Shown here: in pieces, positions 1 through 6,688 of the stretch | How the letters are laid out: each line of letters starts with the position of its first letter | Numbering within the stretch: position 1 is the first letter of the stretch | Assembly (NCBI GenBank): GCA_034722175.1 | Contig: JAYENR010000184.1 | Coordinates: forward strand, 1 to 38,081 | DNA: 38,081 nt | Direction of reading: 5' to 3' | From: Thiomicrorhabdus sp034722175 | Lineage (GTDB): Bacteria > Pseudomonadota > Gammaproteobacteria > Thiomicrospirales > Thiomicrospiraceae | Notes under the pieces: generated by a model | The model's input: the letters and a program-made list of their open reading frames with translations, nothing else | The model's database searches: none | Told to the model about the DNA's origin: nothing | Program-made: the position numbers and the translations under genes

Positions 1-1
1 A

Positions 2-682
2 GACAATTCAGAGCGCATTCCCAATCTAAATCCCGAAGAAATCCAAGCCTTCGAAAAAGCCTTAGGCTTGCCATTTTCAGCCGAAAACCCAGAAAAAAAC
101 TTCGTGCCTTCGTGTCTTCGTGGTTCAAACAATTCAACCGATAATAAGCCACAAGCATTCACCCCCATCGACATTCTAGATTATATCTATGCGGTACTGC
201 ACAGCCCAAGCTATCGAGAAACCTATAAAGAGTTTTTAAAAACCGATTTTCCACGTGTGCCTTATCCCAACCTCGATACCTTTTGGCAACTGGTTAAGTT
301 AGGCGACGAGATTCGGTTATTGCACCTAATGGAATCACCCGCTTTAGACAACACCATTACGCCTTACCCCATCGCAGGTGATAATATCGTCAGCCGTAAA
401 ATCACCAAAACCAGCCCAGGCTACGAGGCCATTTCTGAAACCCACGGCAAAGTATGGATTAACGACGACCAATACTTTGACCAAGTGCCTTTAAAAGCCT
501 GGGAATTCTACATAGGCGGCTACCAACCCGCACAAAAATGGCTAAAAGACCGAAAGGAACGTGAACTCAGTTTTGACGACATCATGCACTATCAAAAAAT
601 CATCGTCGCCCTAGTAGAAACCGATAGACTAATGAAAGAAATCGATACTATTTTGTATCCGCAGGCATCAAACAATGAATGA
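2..682 (+). CDS. Type ISP restriction-modification enzyme, C-terminal end (partial at window edge)
   Basis: The frame is open from the left edge, so this is the tail of a longer gene; the internal TTG at 68 is not a real start. The segment beginning FTPIDILDYIYAVLHSPSYR and the block from about codon 160 onward (VWINDDQYFD, LKAWEFYIGGYQPAQKWLKDR) match the C-terminal specificity domain of single-chain type ISP/IIG enzymes, which combine nuclease, helicase, N6-adenine methylase and target recognition in one polypeptide. Only part of the target-recognition region and the C-terminal helical tail are in the window. A tandem octamer lies in frame in the linker ahead of the domain. The stop overlaps the ATG of the RhuM remnant (ATGAATGA), so the two were translationally coupled. 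Domain identity is from motif memory; whether the upstream catalytic part is intact cannot be seen. Confidence 0.8.
   Translation, partial: DNSERIPNLNPEEIQAFEKALGLPFSAENPEKNFVPSCLRGSNNSTDNKPQAFTPIDILDYIYAVLHSPSYRETYKEFLKTDFPRVPYPNLDTFWQLVKLGDEIRLLHLMESPALDNTITPYPIAGDNIVSRKITKTSPGYEAISETHGKVWINDDQYFDQVPLKAWEFYIGGYQPAQKWLKDRKERELSFDDIMHYQKIIVALVETDRLMKEIDTILYPQASNNE
100..123 (+). repeat. Three tandem CTTCGTGN octamers inside the type ISP gene
   Basis: CTTCGTGC, CTTCGTGT and CTTCGTGG follow each other directly. The 24 bp are a multiple of three, so the frame is kept; with neighbouring bases they read NFVPSCLRGS. I recall very similar tracts between genes in unrelated bacteria, which suggests an inserted short repeat rather than evolved coding sequence; this last point is memory, not shown here. 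Confidence 0.6.
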
Positions 683-1131
683 CTTAACCTCTAAAAACCG
701 TTCTGATAACCAAGAAACGGCTCCACAAAGCGAGTTTTTGCTTTATCAAACCGAAGAGGGACGAATTCGCATTGAAACGCGAATGCTTGACGAAACGGTT
801 TGGCTTACTCAAGACCAAATGGCCTCACTTTTTGGTAAAGCTAAATCGACCATTAATGAACACATTAAGAATGTTTTTAAAGAAGGTGAGTTGATTGAAG
901 CGGATGTGATGAGAAAATTCGGAAATTCCGAATTTTCTACTAAACCCACAAATTTTTATAATTTAGATGGGTAGAGAGCTTTTACAGAATGCTGGCAAAA
1001 TTAGCCGCCAAGTTGCGCTAGATAAAGCACACGAAGAGTATGAGAAATTTAATCAGCTACAACTAAATCAAGTAACAGAGGTTGAAAAGCACTTTTTGGA
1101 AGCGGAGCAAAAACTAAAAGAACTCAAGTAG
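675..1131 (+). pseudogene. RhuM-family protein remnant with internal deletion
   Basis: The first part (675-974) encodes a typical RhuM N-terminus: LLYQTEEGRIRIETRMLDET, then a helix-turn-helix-like stretch QMASLFGKAKSTINEHIKNV and KPTNFYNLD. It stops at 972-974. A second piece from 967 to 1131, in another frame, encodes the RhuM C-terminal tail (RELLQNAGKISRQVALDKAH, EEYEKFNQLQLN). In full-length relatives roughly 200 residues separate the two parts, so the middle has been lost and the frames no longer match. RhuM genes often sit inside type I or type ISP restriction loci, which agrees with the coupled gene upstream. The N-terminal 99 residues could still be made, but I treat the gene as dead. 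The size of the deletion is estimated from family knowledge. Confidence 0.8.
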
Positions 1132-1137
1132 AATAAA

Positions 1138-1166
1138 TTGCTTATCGATAAGCGATAAACTATACT
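1138..1166 (+). promoter_or_regulatory. Probable higBA promoter with palindromic operator
   Basis: TTGCTT (1138-1143) and TATACT (1161-1166) are separated by 17 bp and look like a sigma70 promoter. A perfect 14-bp palindrome, GCTTATCGATAAGC (1140-1153), covers the -35 box and most of the spacer, where a HigA dimer would block polymerase. A start about seven bases after the -10 box would fall at or beside the higB ATG at 1173. Confidence 0.55.
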
Positions 1167-1172
1167 TTAATT

Positions 1173-1451
1173 ATGATTCAGTCTTTTAAATGCAAACAGA
1201 CCAAGGCGCTTTTTAATGGTAAACACCCCAAAGCGTTTGCTAGCTTTGAAAGAGCGGCGGCTCGTAAACTGTTAATATTAGATGCCGCTTGTGAAATTGA
1301 AGATTTAAGGTCACCGCCTGGCAATCGTCTCGAAGCATTAAAAGGCAAACGGTCAGGCCAATACAGTATTCGTATTAACAATCAGTGGCGACTCTGTTTT
1401 GAGTTTAAAAATGGTCAAGCTCATGCGGTTGAAATTGTGGACTATCACTAA
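1173..1451 (+). CDS. higB: HigB-family toxin (RelE-like mRNA interferase)
   Basis: The 92-residue basic protein matches the HigB family throughout: ASFERAAARKLLILDAA, EDLRSPPGNRLEALKGKRSG, then QYSIRINNQWRLCFEFKNG and a final VEIVDYH. Family members cut mRNA on the ribosome and are held inactive by HigA. The toxin comes first and the antitoxin second, the usual order for this family. No Shine-Dalgarno sequence precedes the ATG, and the likely promoter ends only six bases upstream, so the transcript may be leaderless. This would keep toxin translation low compared with higA, which has a strong ribosome site. The length is normal and nothing looks broken. Confidence 0.88.
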   Translation: MIQSFKCKQTKALFNGKHPKAFASFERAAARKLLILDAACEIEDLRSPPGNRLEALKGKRSGQYSIRINNQWRLCFEFKNGQAHAVEIVDYH

Positions 1452-1489
1452 CAATACAGCACATTAATAACAGAAATTAGGAGGCAAAT

Positions 1490-1774
1490 ATGAGTAGCAA
1501 ACACCTTGAGGCTGGTATCAATAAATTGCCTGCCATTCATCCCGGTGAGATTTTACAAGAAGAGTTTCTTGAACCTATGGGGTTAAGCCGTAACGCCTTG
1601 GCTAAAGCGATTGGGGTAACGCCAGCACGCATTAATGAAATAGCGAATCAGAAACGTGGCATTACCGCCGATACCGCCATTAAACTGGGCAAATATTTTA
1701 ATACCAGTGCCCGTTTTTGGCTTAACCTACAAGTCGATTACGATTTAAAACAAGCATTAATGCGTGTGGCCTAA
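1490..1774 (+). CDS. higA: HigA-family antitoxin (HTH repressor)
   Basis: The 94-residue protein has the HigA signature: IHPGEILQEEFLEPMGLSRN, then a helix-turn-helix (NALAKAIGVTPARINEIANQ), the segment KRGITADTAIKLGKYFNTSA and the terminal RFWLNLQVDYDLK. It should bind HigB and, as a dimer, repress the shared promoter at the 14-bp palindrome upstream of higB. A strong ribosome site, AGGAGG, lies 6 bases before the ATG, in contrast to higB. The gap to higB is 38 bp, so both are on one transcript. Function is inferred from the family. Confidence 0.9.
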   Translation: MSSKHLEAGINKLPAIHPGEILQEEFLEPMGLSRNALAKAIGVTPARINEIANQKRGITADTAIKLGKYFNTSARFWLNLQVDYDLKQALMRVA

Positions 1775-1831
1775 CACTTAAGAGCACCCAATTTTTAAAA
1801 CTAAAATTAGTAAAAAAAGTAAAACCAAAAA

Positions 1832-1897
1832 GGGGCGAAGGCTTTAGCCTTCTTTAAACAGAAACCCTTGCAACCAGCAGGCTAAAGCCTGCGCCCC
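1832..1897. repeat. REP hairpin pair 1 (BIME-like), upstream of RAYT gene 1
   Basis: Two inverted REP units face each other: GAAGGCTTTAGCCTTC and GCAGGCTAAAGCCTGC each form a 6-bp stem with a 4-base loop, and outer GGGGC/GCCCC ends pair with each other. The left and right arms are reverse complements with two mismatches over 21 positions. It lies about 50 bp before the transposase gene. Copies recur at 2495, 4494 and (decayed) 5191. Confidence 0.85.
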
Positions 1898-1950
1898 GAG
1901 GTTTATGTTTTAATATTTGTTAACAAGTTGGGTTATAAGAAGAGACCAAT

Positions 1951-2484
1951 ATGCGAAAAAGCTTAGTGCATTTTAGTGAATTAGACACTTTTCAATTTGT
2001 GACTTTTCGCACGCAAGCGAGCATTGAAGATTATCAACAACGTTTAAACTTACCCTCCAATTTGAGTACATCCCACAAGCAAACTTTAATTGATGATTAT
2101 TGCGATAAATCCCTTCTCGGTCGTGACTTAAATGATGCGATTTTGGATGAATTGATGCGCATCACCCACGCTTTGGAACCCGATTTTTACCAATTAATAG
2201 CCGTTAGCATTATGCCAAACCATGTTCACCTGCTTTTTCAACAAAAGCGACCAACAGCAGAAATTATGCAGAAGCTAAAGGGTAGCAGCGCTTTAATGAT
2301 TAACAGAGCGTTAGAGCGGCAAGGCCACTTTTGGGAAAAGAGTTATTTTGACAAAGCCATTCGTAATCAAAAACATTTTGAATTGACGTATGAATATATT
2401 AAAAACAATGCCATTAAAGCGGGATTAAAGGATGCAGAACAAAGATTTTGGGGCCTTTATGAAACTGAACACAAACCTAAATAA
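1951..2484 (+). CDS. REP-associated tyrosine transposase (RAYT, Y1 family), copy 1
   Basis: The 177-residue protein belongs to the IS200-like Y1 family in its REP-associated form. The metal-binding His-X-His is in MPNHVHLLF (H91, H93), and the probable catalytic tyrosine is Y149 in EYIKNNAIKAGL, where relatives have YIxxNPVxAGL. These enzymes cut and move single-stranded REP hairpins instead of carrying their own ends; the family is known to process REP/BIME sequences. Here REP pairs flank the gene on both sides (1832-1897 and 2495-2559). No Shine-Dalgarno is obvious beyond GAAGAGACC. A paralogue at 4616-5137 is about 85% identical. All key residues are present, so it may be active. Confidence 0.9.
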   Translation: MRKSLVHFSELDTFQFVTFRTQASIEDYQQRLNLPSNLSTSHKQTLIDDYCDKSLLGRDLNDAILDELMRITHALEPDFYQLIAVSIMPNHVHLLFQQKRPTAEIMQKLKGSSALMINRALERQGHFWEKSYFDKAIRNQKHFELTYEYIKNNAIKAGLKDAEQRFWGLYETEHKPK

Positions 2485-2494
2485 CAGATATTGT

Positions 2495-2559
2495 GGGGCG
2501 AAGGCTTTAGCCTTCTCCATACAAACACCGCACAACCTGCAGGCTAAAGCCTGCGCCCC
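2495..2559. repeat. REP hairpin pair 2, downstream of RAYT gene 1
   Basis: Same structure as the pair at 1832-1897: GAAGGCTTTAGCCTTC, a short spacer and GCAGGCTAAAGCCTGC inside GGGGC/GCCCC ends. It starts 11 bp after the transposase stop codon, so it may also act as the 3' end hairpin of that transcript. Confidence 0.85.
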
Positions 2560-2709
2560 GACTGTTTTTTACTCAACCAATTCAAAACTAAGCTGGCCTT
2601 TATCCCCCCTTGCGGATTGTGTTGAGTTTTTATTCGATTAGAACGTGAAGAAATAAGTCCTGAGATTGAATATAATTAGGTTAATTTTGACAAAAAACAG
2701 TCTATCTAC

Positions 2710-4437
2710 ATGAAACTCATTACTGAAGAACTTCTCATCAACCTTGCCGGGCAAGCTGCTTTTGATCGTGGTAAAAAACTGTTTGAGCAGGGCAAAGTTC
2801 TCTCGATTGAACCCTTTAAAAACCATATTTTGGCAACGGTGCAAGGTACACAAGTTTATGGCGTGGACATCACTCATACCGCTCGTTTATTTGAAGGGTC
2901 GTGCAACTGCCCTGCATCAGATAACATCGACTTTTGTAAGCATTGTGTCGCGGTAGGTTTGCATATTATGGCCGGTGACAATCCAGAAGCGACAACCAAC
3001 ACCGATAAAAATGTAAAACTAACGGCTAAAGAGAAACAACTGCAAACCATCGTACAGTACTTTACCAGCCTAACCAAACCCATTTTAGAGAAGGCTCTGC
3101 TTGAATATATTGAGAACCAACCCGATCTTAGAGGTATGTGGCTTGCTAAAGCGGAAACGGCGTTAGGCTTAATCGATTTTAAAACCTTACGTAAAAAAAT
3201 GACCGCGGCCATCCCCTATAACCGCAATCTATTTTATTACGACCAAGTTCGCCCCTATTTTGAAAAGGTGAATCAACTTACTGAACAGATTGAAGCCAAC
3301 CAACTCAGCCTAAGTGAAGAGGAACTCTTTAAACTCGGGGAATACGGGCTACAGCGTTTGGAAAGAGCATTAGAAACGGTTGATGACTCGGGCGGTTTTC
3401 GTTTTCCAAGTCTGGGCTATTTTGAAGCCCTCGTCATAGACGGTTTTTTAGAAATTGACTGGAAATCCAAACAAAAAATTGATTGGTTGCTCAACGCCGT
3501 TATTCAAAAGGGTGACATTAAACCCGACTACAGCAACCTATTGCTTTCACTCTCTGTTTCTGAGCAAGCCGACTTAATCACACAAGCGGAAACGTTATGG
3601 CAAAACCTACCTGAGAAAATTGGCTTTTCATCAGACTATGAACTGGATATTTACAGTCTACAAACACTACTCGTAAAATACGCTGAAACGCAAAAAAACT
3701 GGCCTAAAGTCATCGACTATTATGAAAAAACAGACACCAGTTTTAATAGCCAATGTTTGCAACTCAAGCGTGAGATTGACTATGCGCTTTTTTCGCAAGC
3801 AGAAACACGCTTAGAAAAACTCAAACAACAAGCCAAATCTAAATACGACCAATCCAGTCTTTATCCGCATGAGGTTGAACTGGCGAAACAACTGAATCAA
3901 CCGCAAAGACAGAGCCAAGCGCAATGGCAACTTTATCAAGTAACGGGCGATATTAAAGTGCTCGAAACCCTAATTAGTTGGGAAAGTAACACTCAACAAA
4001 AAGCCCATTGGTTAAAACAGGCCGAGGAATTTTTTGAAGCTAAACTTGATCCAAAAAAAGGCTATGCATGGAACGACTCGCCGCCCGAATATTTAGTCGA
4101 CCTGTATCTTTACCAGGATAAAAATGAGCAGGCCTATGACATTATTGCCAACTATGAAACGTCTCGACACGTCTGGAAAAAAATGGCTGACCACCCTAAA
4201 ACGCCATTCAAATTAACCTGGCACATCTATCGCAGTTTAATCGAAACTGAATTGGATATGACCAATAACAAAGCTTATAAAAAAGCGCTCGAATTAATAA
4301 AAGAGGTTGCCAACAAAACCCAACACGCCCTTGACGAGCAGTACCTTAGAAACCAACTGGCTCAACTGCGTACAGACTACCAACGTAAAATCAACTTCAC
4401 CAAATGGTTAGATGAACTGCTCCCAAAACTTTTTTAA
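2710..4437 (+). CDS. SWIM zinc-finger protein with long helical C-terminus, function unknown
   Basis: The 575-residue protein carries a SWIM zinc finger near its N-terminus, C65-N-C67 ... C76-K-H78, the CxC...CxH pattern that binds zinc and contacts DNA or protein. The first 50 residues (QAAFDRGKKLFEQGKV) are typical of what precedes SWIM domains. The remaining 480 residues are rich in Leu, Glu, Lys and Gln, with repeated helix pairs resembling TPR-like solenoids (KYAETQKNWPKVIDYYEKTD; LYLYQDKNEQAYDIIANYET). No catalytic domain is visible. The gene stands alone between two RAYT/REP units. The ATG at 2710 is the first possible start after a stop at 2677, and it lacks a clear ribosome site; a TATAAT at 2671-2676 without a good -35 box might be its promoter. 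The role is not known. Confidence 0.8.
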   Translation: MKLITEELLINLAGQAAFDRGKKLFEQGKVLSIEPFKNHILATVQGTQVYGVDITHTARLFEGSCNCPASDNIDFCKHCVAVGLHIMAGDNPEATTNTDKNVKLTAKEKQLQTIVQYFTSLTKPILEKALLEYIENQPDLRGMWLAKAETALGLIDFKTLRKKMTAAIPYNRNLFYYDQVRPYFEKVNQLTEQIEANQLSLSEEELFKLGEYGLQRLERALETVDDSGGFRFPSLGYFEALVIDGFLEIDWKSKQKIDWLLNAVIQKGDIKPDYSNLLLSLSVSEQADLITQAETLWQNLPEKIGFSSDYELDIYSLQTLLVKYAETQKNWPKVIDYYEKTDTSFNSQCLQLKREIDYALFSQAETRLEKLKQQAKSKYDQSSLYPHEVELAKQLNQPQRQSQAQWQLYQVTGDIKVLETLISWESNTQQKAHWLKQAEEFFEAKLDPKKGYAWNDSPPEYLVDLYLYQDKNEQAYDIIANYETSRHVWKKMADHPKTPFKLTWHIYRSLIETELDMTNNKAYKKALELIKEVANKTQHALDEQYLRNQLAQLRTDYQRKINFTKWLDELLPKLF

Positions 4438-4458
4438 ACATTTAAGGAGCAATATTTT

Positions 4459-4559
4459 GGACGAAGACTATACGTAATACAAAACCATTAACAGGGGCGA
4501 AGGCTTCAGCCTTCCCTAAACAATCAACCTCGCAACCAGCAGGCTAAAGCCTGCGCCCC
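4459..4559. repeat. REP hairpin pair 3 with 35-bp left flank, upstream of RAYT gene 2
   Basis: The hairpin pair at 4494-4559 has GAAGGCTTCAGCCTTC on the left and GCAGGCTAAAGCCTGC on the right within GGGGC/GCCCC. The 35 bp before it (4459-4493, beginning GGACGAAGAC) recur with three differences before the decayed pair at 5191, so the repeated unit is about 100 bp long. Confidence 0.85.
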
Positions 4560-4615
4560 AACGTTTTAGAATGTTAATATTCATTGATAATTTTGGATTA
4601 TAACGAGCAATAGTT

Positions 4616-5137
4616 ATGCGAAAAAGCTTAGTGCATTTTAGTGAATTGGATTCTTTTCAATTTGTAACTTTTCGAACCCAAGAAAGTATCGAGGATTACC
4701 AACAACGTTTAAACTTACCCTCCAATTTGAGCACATCACACAAGCAAAGTCTTATTGATAATTATTGTGATAAATCACTTTTAGGTCGTTACTTAAACAA
4801 TGAGGTGCTGCATGAATTAATGCACATCTTTCACTCTCTTGAGCCTGATTTTTACAATTTAATCGCGGTCAGCATTATGCCCAATCACGTTCACCTACTT
4901 TTTCAGCAAAAGCAGCCAACTGCAAAAATCATGCAAAAGCTTAAAGGCAGCAGTGCTTTAGTTATTAATAAGAAACTCAAACGACAAGGCCATTTTTGGG
5001 AAAAATGTTATTTTGATAAAACCATTCGTAATCAAAAGCACTTTGATGTGACTTATCAATACATAAAGAACAATGCCATTAAAGCCGGATTAAAAGATGC
5101 TGACCAGAGGTTTTGGGGCATTTACGAAGCAGATTAA
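4616..5137 (+). CDS. REP-associated tyrosine transposase (RAYT), copy 2
   Basis: The 173-residue paralogue of the gene at 1951-2484 is about 85% identical over 170 aligned residues by eye. It keeps H91-V-H93 in MPNHVHLLF and the tyrosine in QYIKNNAIKAGL. Substitutions are spread over the whole length with no stop or frameshift, so the copies have diverged under constraint rather than one being fresh debris. It is also preceded by a REP pair about 55 bp upstream and followed by one, but the downstream pair is decayed. Like copy 1, it is expected to act on REP hairpins in single-stranded DNA; activity is inferred from the conserved residues. Confidence 0.9.
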   Translation: MRKSLVHFSELDSFQFVTFRTQESIEDYQQRLNLPSNLSTSHKQSLIDNYCDKSLLGRYLNNEVLHELMHIFHSLEPDFYNLIAVSIMPNHVHLLFQQKQPTAKIMQKLKGSSALVINKKLKRQGHFWEKCYFDKTIRNQKHFDVTYQYIKNNAIKAGLKDADQRFWGIYEAD

Positions 5138-5155
5138 CTGAAGAAAAAACTTATG

Positions 5156-5255
5156 GGACGAAGACGGTACGTAATACAAAACCATTAAAAGAGGCGAAGG
5201 CGTCAGCATTCCCTAAACAAACAACCTCTCAAACAGCAGACTAAAGACTGCGCCC
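5156..5255. repeat. Decayed REP hairpin pair 4 with shared left flank
   Basis: A flank beginning GGACGAAGAC (5156-5190) matches 4459-4493 at 32 of 35 positions. The hairpin part (5191-5255) has lost pairing: GAAGGCGTCAGCATTC on the left, and GCAGACTAAAGACTGC on the right with CGCCC left of the outer end. It lies 12 bp from the rhodanese stop codon. Confidence 0.7.
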
Positions 5256-5267
5256 GAGAGTCTCGAC

Positions 5268-5723
5268 TTAACAAACGTTAGACGCCTCTTGAAATCCTGG
5301 GTTCCATGGATGGTCTAAACGAATCAGACCATTATCAACTGGCGGAACAGATATATCATAACTGCACTGTTTCCAAGCATTAAAGCCGCCGGCTAAATTA
5401 ACCACATTGGTGTAGCCCATTTTTCTCATGGTATCGACCGCTAAAGCCCCGCGACCACCTGACAGACAGAACACCACCCAACCTTGATCTAAGTCGGCCA
5501 AGTCACCCATATGACCTTCGTAACACTTGTCACACATTGGCTCTAACATACCGCGCGGCACGTGAACCGCCATTGGAATCGTGCCATCTAAATACTCTGC
5601 AGCCTCTCGAACATCGAGAGGTTTGTAGCCCCCGCACTTAAACAGGTCTTGTGCTTCTTTGATTGTCACTTCTTTAATATTTTTTTTGGCCGAAGCCACA
5701 ATATCTTTTAATCGTAATGGCAT
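5268..5723 (-). CDS. Rhodanese-domain protein
   Basis: The 151-residue protein is a single rhodanese domain: an N-terminal KPLDVREAAEYLDGTIPMAV segment with the DVR/E of the fold, and the active-site loop CLSGGRGA around C86 and R91, followed by GGFNAW. Such proteins move sulfane sulfur through a cysteine persulfide. An extra pair C64-x-x-C67 (EPMCDKCYEG) and C30, C120 and C151 are unusual and could be redox or metal ligands. There is no signal peptide, so it is cytoplasmic. GGGGGTG seven bases or so before the ATG is a good ribosome site. It is separated from fetB by 173 bp and is probably its own unit. Sulfur transfer would suit a sulfur-oxidising host, but the substrate is unknown. Confidence 0.85.
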   Translation of the reverse strand: MPLRLKDIVASAKKNIKEVTIKEAQDLFKCGGYKPLDVREAAEYLDGTIPMAVHVPRGMLEPMCDKCYEGHMGDLADLDQGWVVFCLSGGRGALAVDTMRKMGYTNVVNLAGGFNAWKQCSYDISVPPVDNGLIRLDHPWNPGFQEASNVC

Positions 5724-5852
5724 TGTTCACCCCCGTAATAGTAATGCTCAAATTTAATGTAGCAAATAGCCTGAGTTTTTAAAAGGGATTAAGATGACAA
5801 ATAGATGAAAACTAAACGTTTTAATAAACAGAGAACCTATCGCAAACGGATA

Positions 5853-5860
5853 CAGGCCTG
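5853..5860. repeat. CAGGCCTG iterated palindrome (intergenic)
   Basis: Exact copy in the 173-bp gap between the rhodanese and fetB genes, context ATACAGGCCTGTTTAG. The remainder of this gap shows an inverted pair AAACTAAAC/GTTTAGTTT (5809-5817 and 5860-5868) and nothing else that I can assign. Confidence 0.8.
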
Positions 5861-5896
5861 TTTAGTTTCCACAAAGATTGAAAAGGGTAAAAACGT

Positions 5897-6688
5897 CTAG
5901 GTTTTGGTGAGTTGATCCAAAATCAATCGTTGACGAGAATCAAACAGACGACGGCTAGCTAAATGCACCGCAATAACCGTACCCATTGCCGTGGAACCTG
6001 CCACTAGAAACATCACCATAATTTGATATTTAACCGCCTCGGCAGGGTCGGTGCCTGCCAGAATTTGCCCGGTCATCATCCCCGGCAGTGAGATAATTCC
6101 AGCGGCCACTAGCATATTAATCACCGGCATCATCGCAGTATGTAAGCTCTGCTGACGAATAAACAACATCGCTTGCTTGGCCGTTTTACCTAACGCCAGC
6201 TGGGCTTCAATCTGTGGTTTAAGCTGAACGGCGTTACGCGTTAAACTATCTAAACCCAAGCCGATTGCGGTCATGCTGTTACCCAATATCATCCCCAACA
6301 AGGGAATGGCATATTGAGCTTGATACCAAGGATCCGGTTCAATAATCAACACCAATACGCCGACCAACATAATTAAGGCGGTCAGCGAGATGGAAAACAA
6401 GCCAATCCAAATGCTGTAACCACCCTTAAAATTATAGTGTTGGCGTTTGGCGATTTCATAGCCCGCAGCCACCAACATAATCAAGCCAACCAGAACGACC
6501 CAAATCCAGTTTTCGGCATAAAACACCCAACTGAGCCACACGCCCATAAACAACAACTGCACAACCATACGGATATTGGCCCAGTAGTATTGTTTCAGGT
6601 GGGTAAAGCCGTTTAGCGCAAGGACAATCCCCAATAACACGACCAGACTTGATAAGGTTACTAAGTCGAGATAACTAAGTGTAATCAT
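5897..6688 (-). CDS. fetB: FetB-type ABC transporter permease (UPF0014)
   Basis: The 263-residue integral membrane protein has about seven hydrophobic segments and the family's conserved central region, IPLLGMILGNSMTAIGLGLD, followed by the polar SLTRNAVQLKPQIEAQLALG loop and LPGMMTGQILAGTDPAEAVK. In E. coli, FetAB (YbbL/YbbM) is linked to iron export and peroxide resistance; the substrate here is inferred. The ATG overlaps the fetA stop by four bases (ATGA), so the two are translationally coupled. The final helix ends in a short basic cytoplasmic tail. Confidence 0.9.
   Translation of the reverse strand: MITLSYLDLVTLSSLVVLLGIVLALNGFTHLKQYYWANIRMVVQLLFMGVWLSWVFYAENWIWVVLVGLIMLVAAGYEIAKRQHYNFKGGYSIWIGLFSISLTALIMLVGVLVLIIEPDPWYQAQYAIPLLGMILGNSMTAIGLGLDSLTRNAVQLKPQIEAQLALGKTAKQAMLFIRQQSLHTAMMPVINMLVAAGIISLPGMMTGQILAGTDPAEAVKYQIMVMFLVAGSTAMGTVIAVHLASRRLFDSRQRLILDQLTKT

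Noticed and set aside
2432..2641. Open frame of 69 codons running from the end of RAYT copy 1 through REP pair 2
   Set aside because: It overlaps the transposase in another frame and reads through the hairpins; no protein signal.
2687..2692. TTGACA as -35 box for the SWIM gene
   Set aside because: A -10 box at normal spacing would lie on or after the ATG at 2710.
1832..5255. CRISPR-like array from the repeated REP arms
   Set aside because: The repeats are inverted hairpin pairs hundreds to thousands of bases apart, next to transposase genes, without regular spacers.
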